A stretch of 64,000 bases of DNA from CBDBDZ01 sp965204215. Lineage in GTDB: Bacteria > Pseudomonadota > Gammaproteobacteria > Pseudomonadales > GM7GCV1. The stretch spans positions 992,001 to 1,056,000 of the forward strand of contig CBDBDZ010000013.1 of NCBI GenBank assembly GCA_965204215.1, given 5' to 3'. Position numbers and translations under genes: made by a program. Shown piece by piece: positions 24,957 to 34,333 of this stretch (positions within the stretch are counted from its first letter, which is position 1; every line of letters starts with the position of its first letter). Under the pieces are notes generated by a model, which was not told the origin of the DNA, did no database searches, and saw only the letters and a program-made list of their open reading frames with translations.

Positions 24957-26072
24957 TTAACGGTTTAAATTGATTTTTAACAATTTTATTTGTTGTTGAA
25001 ACGTAGCTAAACTATGTAGGGTATTGTGTTCCAAAGTCGCGTAGTTGCTTACACTTTCGGCAAGCTGTGTCAGCCATTGTTGCTGATCCCTGGCATTGAA
25101 TGGCTCCAGTGTTTCTATACAGATATCGATAGCTTGTTTGAATAAGTCATGATTGCCTTGAAGTAGCGCAAACTTGGCTTGTTCAAGTTGCAACTGTAAT
25201 CGCTGTTTCAGTATTAGCTGTTGCTGTTTGCTAAGAAGCGCTTTATCAGCAGTTGAGGCATTGCTAACGGAAATAAATTGCCCTAGAAGAGCCCTGGTTT
25301 TGTACCAAAGGACTGTTGGATGATACCAGGGTTGGTGGTGGTTGGTGGGTTGTTGAGCCGTATCAGATGTAGCAATTGTGTGTGGCGACAATGGCCTTCT
25401 GGCAATTGACTGTTGTACTTGATGTAACTCCTGGAATAGCTTTAATAGATCGTAACTGGCGTCATCGGATAGACGTTCAATATCTTTGTCAATAGCAACC
25501 ACAATAATGTTGACTTCTTTCCAGTTCAGAACTTCTAATTGCTGTTTTGCACTTTGTAATAGCCTGATAACAGCTGAATGATTACCGTCTTGATTGATGC
25601 GTTGTTGAGCTAATTGCAGCCAATAGTTAACTTCGTTAAATAACCATTCATAGTCATTGTTCGATAGCGCATCGTTAAGCCGTGATTCTAAAATATCTTG
25701 ACGTTGTATCACGGCTTGTTGCCATATCTGCTGCTGATCAGCTACACTTTGTTTGAATTCAATCAGTTTTCTTTGCAGGGAGATATTGTCATTTTGCAAG
25801 GATTGAACGCCAACAGCCAGTTGCTGCACTTGATTATTGAGTTGCGCAACTGCTTGAGCATTGTCTCGAATGCTGATTTTGTATTGTCCCCAAACCCAAT
25901 AGCCACCGTAGCCAATAGTAGCGAGGGTTAAAACAATGATGAATATTTTAACCAAAAATCTTAAAATTTTACTAACTAGGTTAGAGTTGTCTGGTTTAGA
26001 ACTGTCGTTTTCTTCAATATTTTTTAGCGTGTTGTCGAGAGGCTCGTCTAAAGTGTGTTCAGAATCGGTCAT
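24957..26072 (-). CDS. hemX: HemX, membrane-anchored haem cluster protein
   Basis: A 371-residue HemX-type protein with an acidic cytoplasmic N-terminal tail, one membrane helix (about residues 36-58, VKIFIIVLTLATIGYGGYWV), then a long coiled coil (AQLNNQVQQLAVGVQSLQND) and a helical domain (WLFNEVNYWLQLAQQRI). It is often annotated as uroporphyrin-III C-methyltransferase, but it lacks a SAM-binding methylase domain. Its start overlaps the end of hemD by 14 bp, so hemC-hemD-hemX-hemY are probably one transcript. Confidence 0.9.
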   Translation of the reverse strand: MTDSEHTLDEPLDNTLKNIEENDSSKPDNSNLVSKILRFLVKIFIIVLTLATIGYGGYWVWGQYKISIRDNAQAVAQLNNQVQQLAVGVQSLQNDNISLQRKLIEFKQSVADQQQIWQQAVIQRQDILESRLNDALSNNDYEWLFNEVNYWLQLAQQRINQDGNHSAVIRLLQSAKQQLEVLNWKEVNIIVVAIDKDIERLSDDASYDLLKLFQELHQVQQSIARRPLSPHTIATSDTAQQPTNHHQPWYHPTVLWYKTRALLGQFISVSNASTADKALLSKQQQLILKQRLQLQLEQAKFALLQGNHDLFKQAIDICIETLEPFNARDQQQWLTQLAESVSNYATLEHNTLHSLATFQQQIKLLKINLNR

Positions 26073-26829
26073 GAAATTTAGGTTTTATTTGTTGAATGGC
26101 TTGTAGAATAAGCTGATTATTTGGATATTCAATTGCGTAAATGTTGCGGTATCCCAGCTGGTCAGCAAGTTTTTGTACTCGATCGCCAGGTACAATCAGG
26201 GGTAAATCATACCATGTATCAAGTTGAGCTGTTTTGATGGCAATATCTAAATTTTCTAAAGTTTGTGCACTCATAGCAGTTAAAACACTGATATTGTGTT
26301 TAAGCTTTGCTAGCTGATGAGTTAAATCGTCAACCTGAGTGCTTTTGTAAACAGCCAGGGTTTGAACCAGTGCACCCAAATTTTTGAGTCTGTCACGAAT
26401 AAGTGTTCGCCCGTTTTCTCCTGCAATAATTATTATGGTTTTACCTGCGATATTGCGTTGATTGAGTTGGAATAATGACAGTAATGACTCAGAGCGATAG
26501 GGTGCTGGAGCGCAATGAATGGTTTTATCGATATGATTTATCCATTCTTTTAGTACTTTATGGGTGCTGAGTCCAATAGTGAAAATTTCAGATTGTAACA
26601 GTATACTTCGATAAGGGCTTAGTAATTGTAACCCAATATTGGCGGCGTTAACACTAACAAAAATAAAGGCATCGCAAGGATGTCTCAATGCCATATCAAT
26701 GCTTTGCCTTGCGCTGTGCAGTGTTTCAATCTGAATTGCAGGGCAAGTGAAATATTGATATTTTGCTGTTTGTAAAGCCTTTATCAAATCTTTATTTTGA
26801 TGCGCAGGTCGTGTAACCAGTACAGCCAT
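26059..26829 (-). CDS. hemD: uroporphyrinogen-III synthase
   Basis: A 256-residue HemD protein, which closes and inverts ring D of hydroxymethylbilane to give uroporphyrinogen III. The N terminus VLVTRPAHQNKDLIKAL and the segments FVSVNAANIGLQLL, GENGRTLIRDRLKNLGA and VLTAMSAQTLENL are characteristic of this poorly conserved family. It overlaps the hemC stop by one base, which strongly supports the call. Confidence 0.92.
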   Translation of the reverse strand: MAVLVTRPAHQNKDLIKALQTAKYQYFTCPAIQIETLHSARQSIDMALRHPCDAFIFVSVNAANIGLQLLSPYRSILLQSEIFTIGLSTHKVLKEWINHIDKTIHCAPAPYRSESLLSLFQLNQRNIAGKTIIIIAGENGRTLIRDRLKNLGALVQTLAVYKSTQVDDLTHQLAKLKHNISVLTAMSAQTLENLDIAIKTAQLDTWYDLPLIVPGDRVQKLADQLGYRNIYAIEYPNNQLILQAIQQIKPKFHDRF

Positions 26830-27752
26830 TACAATTCTATCCCTAATTCAGCCAATAATTTTGCCGCACCTTGCTGTAATAGTATTTCGGCGGCTTGAAT
26901 CCCTAATGCTTCAGATTGAGCAGTGACAGCTTGTTGCCTGGTTTTGATAATGTGGCTGCCATCAGTGTTACTAACCAGGGCCTCTAATATTAATATCTTG
27001 TTATCAATTGTAGCGTAGCCCGCAATAGGGACCTGGCAACCGCCTTGAAGTTGTTTATTCATTGCGCGTTCAGCTTTCACTCTGTATGCTGTTGCCTTGC
27101 AGTGTAAAGGTTGTAGAAACTCAACCATATCATTGTCAGTACGACTTTCTATAGCCATTACACCTTGTCCAACGGCTGGTAAACATTGCTGTGAGTTAAG
27201 GGTTTCAGTAATGCGGTGTTGCATGCCCAGGCGTTGCAAACCAGCTTCTGCCAGAATAATGGCGTCGTATTCATTGTTGTCTAATTTTGCTAATCGGGTA
27301 TTTATATTGCCACGCAGTGTTTTAATAGTTAAGTCAGGTCGTATGTGTTGTATTTGAGCTTGTCTACGTAAGCTGGAAGTGCCTAGTGTTGCATTGTGAG
27401 GTAGGGCGTTAAGGTTTGGATAGGTATTGCTAATTAGTGCATCAAAAGGCGAATGGCGCTCGCAAATGCAGGAGAGTTGTAGACCTTGTGGCAGATCCAT
27501 AGGTACGTCTTTTAATGAATGTACCGCAATATCCGCTTTATTCTCAAGCATTGCTGTTTGCAGTTCTTTCACAAATAAACCTTTGCCACCGATTTTAGCT
27601 AGAGGAGTGTCTAAAATAATATCGCCTTGCGTTTTAAAAGGTAATAATTCAATGTTGCAATCAGGGTAGTGCGATAAAATTTTATCCCTGACATAATTAG
27701 CTTGCCACAATGCAAGAGTGCTTTGGCGAGTAGCAATTCGAATGGATTTCAA
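26829..27752 (-). CDS. hemC: hydroxymethylbilane synthase
   Basis: A 307-residue porphobilinogen deaminase, the third common step of tetrapyrrole synthesis in the cytoplasm. The N-terminal IATRQSTLALWQA, the GKGLFVKELQTAML block, AVHSLKDVPMDLP and GTSSLRRQAQI are all present. The dipyrromethane cofactor Cys lies in LQGGCQVPIAGYA near residue 239. It is the first gene of the hem operon and is divergent from argH, with 89 bp between the two starts. Confidence 0.96.
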   Translation of the reverse strand: MKSIRIATRQSTLALWQANYVRDKILSHYPDCNIELLPFKTQGDIILDTPLAKIGGKGLFVKELQTAMLENKADIAVHSLKDVPMDLPQGLQLSCICERHSPFDALISNTYPNLNALPHNATLGTSSLRRQAQIQHIRPDLTIKTLRGNINTRLAKLDNNEYDAIILAEAGLQRLGMQHRITETLNSQQCLPAVGQGVMAIESRTDNDMVEFLQPLHCKATAYRVKAERAMNKQLQGGCQVPIAGYATIDNKILILEALVSNTDGSHIIKTRQQAVTAQSEALGIQAAEILLQQGAAKLLAELGIEL

Positions 27753-27783
27753 TAGTTAAAAAAGTATTTATGAAGTCAGGGAG

Positions 27784-27812
27784 TTTAGCAAAATTCAGCT
27801 ACAGGGTATAAT
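27784..27812 (+). promoter_or_regulatory. promoter of argH
   Basis: A good -10 box TATAAT (27807-27812) lies 17 bp after a weak -35 TTTAGC (27784-27789). It lies 29 bp before the argH start, in the divergent hemC-argH spacer. No equally clear box for hemC was found. Confidence 0.5.
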
Positions 27813-27841
27813 CTTAATCTTATTCCTGAATTAATTTTTAT

Positions 27842-29266
27842 ATGACTGAGCATTCTAATAACAACTCTCACAATGATTTAGAGCAAACCAATCAACTTTG
27901 GGGTGGGCGTTTTCAAGAACCAGTCGACGATTTTGTTAAGCGTTTCACTGCATCTGTCAATTTTGACCAAAGATTGTACAAACAAGATATTACAGGCTCT
28001 ATAGCTCATGCAAGGATGTTGGCAGCGCAGTCTATTATTAGCCAGGGTGATGCTGACAAGATTATTCAAGGGTTAGAAGCTATAAAAATCGACATTGAAC
28101 AAGGGCGTTTTAAATGGTTGGTAGATTTAGAAGATGTTCATATGAATATTGAAGCAGCTTTAATTCAGCGCATTGGTGATGTGGGAAAGAAATTACATAC
28201 AGGGCGTTCGCGCAATGACCAGGTCGCACTGGATATTCGGTTGTGGTTGAGAGAGGTGATTGACTTGTTATCAAGCGAATTAACTCGTTTACAACAAGGG
28301 CTGGTTGACTTGGCAAAGCAAGAGGCAGCGACAATTATGCCTGGTTTTACCCATTTGCAAACAGCTCAGCCTATTACTTTTGGACACCACCTTCTGGCAT
28401 GGAATGAATCTCTTCAGCGTGATTATGAACGCTTGCAAGATTGTATGCAGCGCTTCAATTATTGCCCGCTGGGCTCTGCTGCACTGGCAGGCACTACTTT
28501 TCCCATTGACCGTGAGATGAGTGCGCAGCAATTAGGTTTTACTGCTCCCACTCGCAACTCATTAGATTCAGTCAGCGATAGAGATTTTGCTATTGAGTTT
28601 TGTTCAGTAGCTAGTTTGAGCATGGTGCATTTGTCTCGTATGAGTGAAGAGCTTATTTTGTGGTCATCTAGTGCCTATGAGTTTATTGAATTGCCAGATC
28701 GCTTTTGTACCGGTTCCAGCATCATGCCACAAAAGAAAAACCCCGATGTACCCGAATTAGTCAGAGGGAAGTCGGGTAGGGTTATTGGGCGACTTAACAG
28801 TCTTTTGATACTAATGAAATCGCAGCCATTAGCGTATAACAAAGATAATCAGGAAGATAAAGAACCACTATTTGATTGTGCGGATACATGGCTAGATTGC
28901 CTGCGAGCTTTTGCAGATATGATACCAGCAATTGAGCCTAACAGAGAAAAGTTATATACAGCCGCTTTGCAAGGATTTTCCACAGCGACTGATTTGGCAG
29001 ATTATCTGGTGGTAAAGGGCAGCAGTTTTCGTGATGCCCACGATTGTGTAGGGCGAACAGTTGCTTATGCCAATGAACAGCAATGCAGGTTAGATGAGCT
29101 TTCATTGCAACAGTTGCAGTGCTTCTCTGACTTGATAACAGAAGATGTGTTTGGTATTTTAACTTTAGAAGGCTCTGTCAACGCACGTAACCATTCAGGC
29201 GCTACAGCACCTGCGCAAGTGCTACAGGCAGTCGAACAGTTTCAATTATTTTTAAACCAACGCTAA
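27842..29266 (+). CDS. argH: argininosuccinate lyase
   Basis: A 474-residue member of the fumarase/aspartase superfamily that splits argininosuccinate into arginine and fumarate. It begins with LWGGRFQEPVDDFVKRF and carries HTGRSRNDQVALDIRLWLR, GFTHLQTAQPITFGHHLLAW and the signature GSSIMPQKKNPD near residue 291, which includes the catalytic Ser loop. Length is normal for the family (about 460). It is divergent from hemC, a common gammaproteobacterial arrangement. Confidence 0.97.
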   Translation: MTEHSNNNSHNDLEQTNQLWGGRFQEPVDDFVKRFTASVNFDQRLYKQDITGSIAHARMLAAQSIISQGDADKIIQGLEAIKIDIEQGRFKWLVDLEDVHMNIEAALIQRIGDVGKKLHTGRSRNDQVALDIRLWLREVIDLLSSELTRLQQGLVDLAKQEAATIMPGFTHLQTAQPITFGHHLLAWNESLQRDYERLQDCMQRFNYCPLGSAALAGTTFPIDREMSAQQLGFTAPTRNSLDSVSDRDFAIEFCSVASLSMVHLSRMSEELILWSSSAYEFIELPDRFCTGSSIMPQKKNPDVPELVRGKSGRVIGRLNSLLILMKSQPLAYNKDNQEDKEPLFDCADTWLDCLRAFADMIPAIEPNREKLYTAALQGFSTATDLADYLVVKGSSFRDAHDCVGRTVAYANEQQCRLDELSLQQLQCFSDLITEDVFGILTLEGSVNARNHSGATAPAQVLQAVEQFQLFLNQR

Positions 29267-29286
29267 GTTTAACCTGGGTGTAAATA

Positions 29287-29835
29287 ATGGCAGAACAACC
29301 TGTTCGCAAGTTCAAAACTCACAGTCCAGAATTAGGTGAAGGCGTTTATATAGACCCAGACGCTACAGTTATTGGAATGGTAATTTTAGGTGATGATGTG
29401 TCGGTATGGCCTGGAGCGGTCATAAGAGGCGATATGGAGCCTATATCCATAGGTGCACGTTCTAATGTTCAGGATAATGCGGTGCTACATACTACTCATG
29501 GTAGTCAATATTTTGATGCTTGTCCGTTAGCCGTAGGCTGCGATGTGGTGATCGGGCACAGTGCAGTATTGCATGGCTGCTCAATTGGCGATCATGTCCT
29601 GATTGGCATTGGCGCAATAGTTAATGACCGAGTGGTAATTGAAGATTATGTGATGCTGGGTGCTGGTTCAGTGGTGCCGCCAGGAAAATGCCTTGAAAGC
29701 GGTTATGTTTATAAAGGTAACCCGGCTCAAAAAAGCAGAGCGATAACAGACAAAGAACGTGAATTTTTAACCTATTCAGCGCAAAATTATGTTAAATTAA
29801 AAAATACGTACTTAGCACAATCTGTTACAGACTAA
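29287..29835 (+). CDS. YrdA-like gamma-carbonic-anhydrase family protein
   Basis: A 182-residue left-handed beta-helix protein with hexapeptide repeats (VILGDDVSVWPGAVIRGD, ISIGARSNVQDNAVLH). Putative zinc-binding histidines are present in HTTHG and IGHSAVLHGC, as in gamma-class carbonic anhydrases and E. coli YrdA. Catalytic activity of this subgroup is uncertain. It starts 20 bp after argH and may be cotranscribed with it. Confidence 0.88.
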   Translation: MAEQPVRKFKTHSPELGEGVYIDPDATVIGMVILGDDVSVWPGAVIRGDMEPISIGARSNVQDNAVLHTTHGSQYFDACPLAVGCDVVIGHSAVLHGCSIGDHVLIGIGAIVNDRVVIEDYVMLGAGSVVPPGKCLESGYVYKGNPAQKSRAITDKEREFLTYSAQNYVKLKNTYLAQSVTD

Positions 29836-29883
29836 TTATTTAGAGCAATCGAGATTAAATAGCGACAATCAGGGTTTAAATAT

Positions 29884-29911
29884 TTGCTATTTATCACTAT
29901 TTGCGTAAAAT
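29884..29911 (+). promoter_or_regulatory. promoter of the rpsP operon
   Basis: TTGCTA (29884-29889) and TAAAAT (29906-29911) are 16 bp apart. Transcription would begin near 29918, leaving about 60 nt of leader before rpsP at 29978. Confidence 0.5.
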
Positions 29912-29977
29912 GCACGCCTTTCCTCTGCTTGATGTAAAACAGAGATATTTTTTAACATAATTTTCAATGACTTTATT

Positions 29978-30235
29978 ATGGTAACACTACGGTTATCGCG
30001 TGGCGGAGCAAAAAAACTACCTTTTTATCATATTCATGTTACAGATAGTCGCAAGTCTCGCGATGGTAAATATATTGAGCGAGTAGGTTTCTTTAACCCT
30101 TCTGCTCGTGGTGCTGAAGAGCGGTTGAGAGTTGATCTTGAACGAGTTGATTACTGGCTTGGCGTTGGAGCGCAAGTGTCTGATCGTGTAGCTAAACTGT
30201 TAAAAGAAGCGCGTAAAACGGAAGTAGCTGCTTAA
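29978..30235 (+). CDS. rpsP: 30S ribosomal protein S16
   Basis: An 85-residue S16, a small-subunit assembly protein. It begins VTLRLSRGGAKKLPFYHIHV and contains DSRKSRDGKYIERVGFFNP, both diagnostic. It heads the classical rpsP-rimM-trmD-rplS operon, with 14 bp to rimM. Confidence 0.98.
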   Translation: MVTLRLSRGGAKKLPFYHIHVTDSRKSRDGKYIERVGFFNPSARGAEERLRVDLERVDYWLGVGAQVSDRVAKLLKEARKTEVAA

Positions 30236-30249
30236 TCGCTTATTAAAGT

Positions 30250-30765
30250 TTGGTTGTTCTGGGGCAAATAACTGCGCCCTTTGGTATCAAGGGTTGGTTT
30301 AAAGTTCATTCCCATACTGTAGAGCGAACTTCTATATTTGAATACAGTCAATGGAACTTGCAGCCAGTTAACAAGGCTGCTGTAGTTGATCAATGGCAAC
30401 AGGAGGGAAAATCATTGATTGCTCATATCAGTGGAATTGATGACAGAAATGCTGTGCAGCCTTATATCGGCAGCACTATTGAGGTTGATGCAAATCAATT
30501 GCCAGAGTTAGGGCATGAAGAGTACTATTGGCATCAATTGGAAGGCTTAAATGTTATTGCTCGTAACAAAGATGGAGGTCAGGAAATTTTGGGGGTTGTT
30601 TCGCATTTGATAGAAACAGGCTCTAATGATGTATTAGTGGTTAATGCAAGCACAGATAGCATTGACCAGCACCAAAGGTTAATTCCTTGGTTACCAGAAT
30701 CAACCATTACCAGTGTTGATTTGGAACTAAAAATAATAACAGTCGATTGGGATAGCGACTTTTAG
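30250..30765 (+). CDS. rimM: 16S rRNA processing / 30S maturation factor RimM
   Basis: A 171-residue RimM with an N-terminal beta-barrel (VVLGQITAPFGIKGWFKVHS) and a C-terminal PRC-barrel (YYWHQLEGLNVIAR to IPWLPESTITSVDL). RimM binds S19 and helps mature the 30S head. The start is a TTG at 30250; a TAA lies only two codons upstream and there is no ATG in range, so a non-ATG start is needed. It ends 2 bp before trmD. Confidence 0.93.
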   Translation: MVVLGQITAPFGIKGWFKVHSHTVERTSIFEYSQWNLQPVNKAAVVDQWQQEGKSLIAHISGIDDRNAVQPYIGSTIEVDANQLPELGHEEYYWHQLEGLNVIARNKDGGQEILGVVSHLIETGSNDVLVVNASTDSIDQHQRLIPWLPESTITSVDLELKIITVDWDSDF

Positions 30766-30767
30766 CT

Positions 30768-31457
30768 ATGAAAATAGCGATAGTGAGCATTCTGCCAGAG
30801 ATGTTTGCTGCATTGCGGTACGGCGTGATAGGGCGCTATATTACAAAAGGCGATGCAACGATTGCATTGTTTAATCCGCGCGATTTTACTAAAGATGTTC
30901 ATCGCACTGTCGATGACAAGCCCTACGGTGGTGGCGCAGGCATGTTAATGTGCTGCGAACCGCTTGATTTGGCTATTGATGCCGCTAGAGATTGGCTTGC
31001 ATCAGAGAATGAGAGTAAGCCTCTCACATTGTTAATGTCTCCGCAAGGTAAGACTCTCAATCACACTATGGTGGTTGAAGAATTTTGTCAAAGAGAGAAT
31101 TTTATTATTGTCTGCGGGCGTTTTGAAGGCATTGACGAGCGTTTAGTACAGTTACAGATAGACCTTGAAGTTTCTTTGGGCGATTTTGTGGTCAGTGGTG
31201 GTGAAATTCCAGCCATGTTATTGATTGATGCCATTATCAGGCAAAGGCCCAATGCTCTGGGTAATGCAGAGTCAGTAAAAGTTGATTCATTTGTGGATAA
31301 CCAGCTAAAATATCCACAATATACTAGACCAGAAGTTTATAAAGGTCTACCTGTGCCAGATATATTGTTGAGTGGCAATCATGAAAAAATTATTCATTGG
31401 CGGCGACAGCAGTCAATTAAAAGAACCGCTGAACGGCGACCAGATTTAATTAAATAA
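30768..31457 (+). CDS. trmD: tRNA (guanine-N1-)-methyltransferase
   Basis: A 229-residue SPOUT-class methyltransferase making m1G37 in tRNAs. It has the PYGGGAGMLM motif near residue 56 and the trefoil-knot SAM site SLGDFVVSGGEIPAML, followed by YPQYTRPEVYKGLPVPDILL. Length is slightly below E. coli TrmD (255) at the C terminus but all core elements are present. Confidence 0.97.
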   Translation: MKIAIVSILPEMFAALRYGVIGRYITKGDATIALFNPRDFTKDVHRTVDDKPYGGGAGMLMCCEPLDLAIDAARDWLASENESKPLTLLMSPQGKTLNHTMVVEEFCQRENFIIVCGRFEGIDERLVQLQIDLEVSLGDFVVSGGEIPAMLLIDAIIRQRPNALGNAESVKVDSFVDNQLKYPQYTRPEVYKGLPVPDILLSGNHEKIIHWRRQQSIKRTAERRPDLIK

Positions 31458-31481
31458 CTATACTTTTTATTGGAGCATACC

Positions 31482-31838
31482 ATGTCAAATAAAAATTCAA
31501 TTATCGCTGAATTAGAGAAAGATGTAATCAAAAATGATGTACCAGCCTTTTCTGCAGGCGACACAGTTGTCGTACAAGTAAAAGTAAAAGAGGGTACACG
31601 CGAGCGTTTACAGGCGTTTGAAGGTGTTGTTTTGGCAGTGCGCAATCGCGGTGCTGGTTCAGCCTTTACGGTTAGAAAAATTTCTAATGGCGTTGGTGTG
31701 GAACGGACGTTCCAGACATATAGTCCATTAATCGACAATATTAAAGTTAAACGTCGTGGCGATGTAAGGCAGTCGAAGATATATTACTTGCGTGAGCTTT
31801 CTGGTAAAGCGGCACGTATTAAGGAAAAGCTTGGTTAA
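31482..31838 (+). CDS. rplS: 50S ribosomal protein L19
   Basis: A 118-residue L19. RLQAFEGVVLAVRNRGAG, FTVRKISNGVGVERTFQTYS and KIYYLRELSGKAARIKEKL are diagnostic. ATG 31482 is chosen because a GGAG ribosome binding site (31472-31475) sits 6 bp upstream; an in-frame TTG at 31470 is not needed. Last gene of the operon. Confidence 0.97.
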   Translation: MSNKNSIIAELEKDVIKNDVPAFSAGDTVVVQVKVKEGTRERLQAFEGVVLAVRNRGAGSAFTVRKISNGVGVERTFQTYSPLIDNIKVKRRGDVRQSKIYYLRELSGKAARIKEKLG

Positions 31839-31859
31839 TGACTTGCCTGAATAAGTCAT
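31838..31859. terminator. stem-loop terminator after rplS
   Basis: ATGACTT (31838-31844) pairs perfectly with AAGTCAT (31853-31859) around an 8-nt loop, right at the rplS stop and 10 bp before the end of the convergent gene. AT-rich DNA follows, so it could work for both strands; there is no long U-tract. Confidence 0.4.
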
Positions 31860-31868
31860 ATAGCTTTA

Positions 31869-33761
31869 TTATTTTAGTCCTAACTGTTTCTCATAAGAAT
31901 CAACAACTCTTCTTAATTCCTCTGCATTTTTGATATCAGGGTCAAGTTCTAAGGCCTGTTTAAGATGCTTCACTGCATTGAGTGGGTCGCTGTAAGTATT
32001 GTTATAAAGAATTCCTAAGCGTCTGTGAGCCTCTGCATTGCGAGGGGAGGTTTCTAATAACCGTAGTGCATAGTGTTTTGCTTTTTCAGGTTGTTTTAAT
32101 GTTAAATAGGATTTGTATATCTTGGTTAATGAGGGAATATGGTAGGGATAGCTTTTGAGCGTTTTTTCAAAGTTTTCCACGGCTAGCTGGTGTTGCTTTT
32201 CATTGCGATAGGCAGAGCCAATGTAGTAATATAAATCGTGTCTCCAGGGTAATATTTTTAGTGTTTCGTTACTGTATTGAATAATACTAGGTGAGTGCTT
32301 GACTCCAGCGGCTGCAAACATTTTGTAATAACTGTTGGTTGATTGATATAGCTTAGCACCAAAATATAGTGAACAAGCCAGTAAAATAAAAGAAATGGCA
32401 ACGCTACTTTGTAAAATGGCACTGGATCGAATTTGCAGTTTTTGATTGTTTTGCTGCTGAATCACCAATAAAGCAAAAAACACAGCACTTAATACTAAAG
32501 GTGAAGGTTTTTGCATGGGAAAGCTAAAAATCATTTCAGTTGCAATACCCATGGTGCTCATGGCCAGTAACAGAAAAATGGGTTGTTTAGGTGCATCAAA
32601 GCGAAAACCTGCAAATAACAGTTTAATTGCGAAAAACAGTACAGCTACAGATGCGATTGCGCCTATTAACCCCAATTCTGCAAGATAGTGTAGATAATCA
32701 TTATGCGCATTAGCGGTAATGTTATAAGCACCAAGCAACCAATCAACTAAAGAGCGTTGATGGTAAAGTGGGTAATACAGCTGCCAATTACCCAATCCCA
32801 CACCGGTGAGCCAATGATCTGAAAAAATCAATAGACTGTTTAACCATAATACCAAGCGAATGCTGCCTTGCCTATACTCTGTACTAGCGTCTTCGGCAAT
32901 GGTTTGTGCTTGAGAGGCGATGAGACTAAATCCATTTAAACTCAAACCTTCAGGTGTCAGCATAATGAATAAGAGTAATAACATCAAACTTATAGTTAAC
33001 ACTTTAAGTTTTAAAGTAGTGAACCACTGCTGGTCAGGGTACTTGAAGTGCTGGTAAAACAGCCAGCTTATAGCGACTATTGACTGAACGATAAAAGCCA
33101 CCCATGCAGCGCGAGTTTGGGTATAAACGATATAAGCAAGCATTACTGCAAGCGATATACCGCTAAACCATAATAGTTTTTGCCGTTGAGAGGTTAGCAA
33201 ATAATAGAATGTAATGGGGCTGGTCAAAGTCACATATTGAGCGGCAAAATTTTTGTTGGCAAAGGTAGAAGCGGGTGGTGCGCCTTGAGGAATCCAGTCT
33301 ATTTGAAACCAATACTGTAACATACCAATCAATGATACCACTGTGCCACTAATCATTAACAACAGTAATAATTGTTCGATATGCCTGTGCTGTTGACAAA
33401 GTTGTTTAACTAAAAAAAAAGCAATAAGTGCGGCAATCCAATATTGATATTTAATTAAGGCTTCATAAAGGTTATGTGCCCAAAGCATGGATAATGTGAC
33501 AATGGTAACCAGTGCCAATAAGCTAATAGAAAGGCCATTGTATTGAATTTCAATTTTCTTATTCGTCACACAGACAAAGCTGTAAACGAGTAAACAGCTA
33601 CATAGCCCCGCAAGGTACAGGCTATTCATGCTAAAGTCTGGCTCATAGCCAGAAGTGACAAATAAAGGGGCTAAAATGGCACTAAATGCCAAGGTGCCAA
33701 AGCAGAGCCATCTTAAGCAGTTTAATAGAGGAATGGATGCCTTTGATTTGCGTTTAGCCAT
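31869..33761 (-). CDS. O-antigen ligase family protein with C-terminal TPR
   Basis: A 630-residue polytopic membrane protein with about 12 hydrophobic segments. The Wzy_C/ligase domain is centred on NWQLYYPLYHQ, ITANAHNDYLHYLAELGLIG (the His-rich periplasmic loop) and MIFSFPMQKPSPL. From about residue 510 on it carries tetratricopeptide repeats (YYYIGSAYRNEKQHQLAVEN, LGILYNNTYSDPLNAVKHLK). Such proteins are WaaL-type O-antigen ligases or PglL-type O-oligosaccharyltransferases; the TPR tail slightly favours the protein-glycosylating type. The target is not evident from the neighbours. Confidence 0.82.
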   Translation of the reverse strand: MAKRKSKASIPLLNCLRWLCFGTLAFSAILAPLFVTSGYEPDFSMNSLYLAGLCSCLLVYSFVCVTNKKIEIQYNGLSISLLALVTIVTLSMLWAHNLYEALIKYQYWIAALIAFFLVKQLCQQHRHIEQLLLLLMISGTVVSLIGMLQYWFQIDWIPQGAPPASTFANKNFAAQYVTLTSPITFYYLLTSQRQKLLWFSGISLAVMLAYIVYTQTRAAWVAFIVQSIVAISWLFYQHFKYPDQQWFTTLKLKVLTISLMLLLLFIMLTPEGLSLNGFSLIASQAQTIAEDASTEYRQGSIRLVLWLNSLLIFSDHWLTGVGLGNWQLYYPLYHQRSLVDWLLGAYNITANAHNDYLHYLAELGLIGAIASVAVLFFAIKLLFAGFRFDAPKQPIFLLLAMSTMGIATEMIFSFPMQKPSPLVLSAVFFALLVIQQQNNQKLQIRSSAILQSSVAISFILLACSLYFGAKLYQSTNSYYKMFAAAGVKHSPSIIQYSNETLKILPWRHDLYYYIGSAYRNEKQHQLAVENFEKTLKSYPYHIPSLTKIYKSYLTLKQPEKAKHYALRLLETSPRNAEAHRRLGILYNNTYSDPLNAVKHLKQALELDPDIKNAEELRRVVDSYEKQLGLK

Positions 33762-33778
33762 TATTTAATTGAGCGTAG

Positions 33779-34333
33779 TTAAACCACCAGCGATAAAAAC
33801 TCTTTGCGAGTACTGTCATTAGAGTTAAAAACACCTAACATTGCAGAAGTACGCATGGAAGAGTTTTGTTTTTCAACGCCCCGCATCATCATGCATAAAT
33901 GTTTGGCTTCAATAATAACAGCGACATGGGGGGAAGCAGTAATGGATGACATAGTTTGAGCAATTTCGCGGGTTAAGCTCTCTTGTATTTGTAAGCGCCT
34001 TGCGTACATATCGACAATTCTGGCTACTTTGGATAGCCCCAATACTTGACCCTGAGGTATGTAGCCGACATGGCATTTACCAATAAAAGGCAACAAGTGG
34101 TGTTCGCACATTGAATAAAGTTCAATATCTTTAACAATAACCATATCCTCACTATTACTTGGAAATAGCGCGTTATTCACGACTTCATCCGTACTTTGGT
34201 TGTAGCCTTGAGTTAAGAATTGCATGGCTTTGGCAGCGCGTTGAGGAGTATTGTGTAATCCTGGGCGTTCAATGTCTTCTCCCATTTCGATAATGATATC
34301 CTGATAAAGTTTGGTTAAGTGTTCAATGTTCAT
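33779..34333 (-). CDS. folE: GTP cyclohydrolase I
   Basis: A 184-residue homodecameric zinc enzyme that converts GTP to dihydroneopterin triphosphate, the first step of folate synthesis. Zinc ligands are in YSMCEHHLLPF (Cys and His) and EAKHLCMMMRGVEKQ (Cys). RPGLHNTPQRAAKAM, YIPQGQVLGLSKVARIVDMY and RLQIQESLTREIA are all typical. It is 17 bp downstream of the O-antigen ligase start, on the same strand. Confidence 0.96.
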   Translation of the reverse strand: MNIEHLTKLYQDIIIEMGEDIERPGLHNTPQRAAKAMQFLTQGYNQSTDEVVNNALFPSNSEDMVIVKDIELYSMCEHHLLPFIGKCHVGYIPQGQVLGLSKVARIVDMYARRLQIQESLTREIAQTMSSITASPHVAVIIEAKHLCMMMRGVEKQNSSMRTSAMLGVFNSNDSTRKEFLSLVV

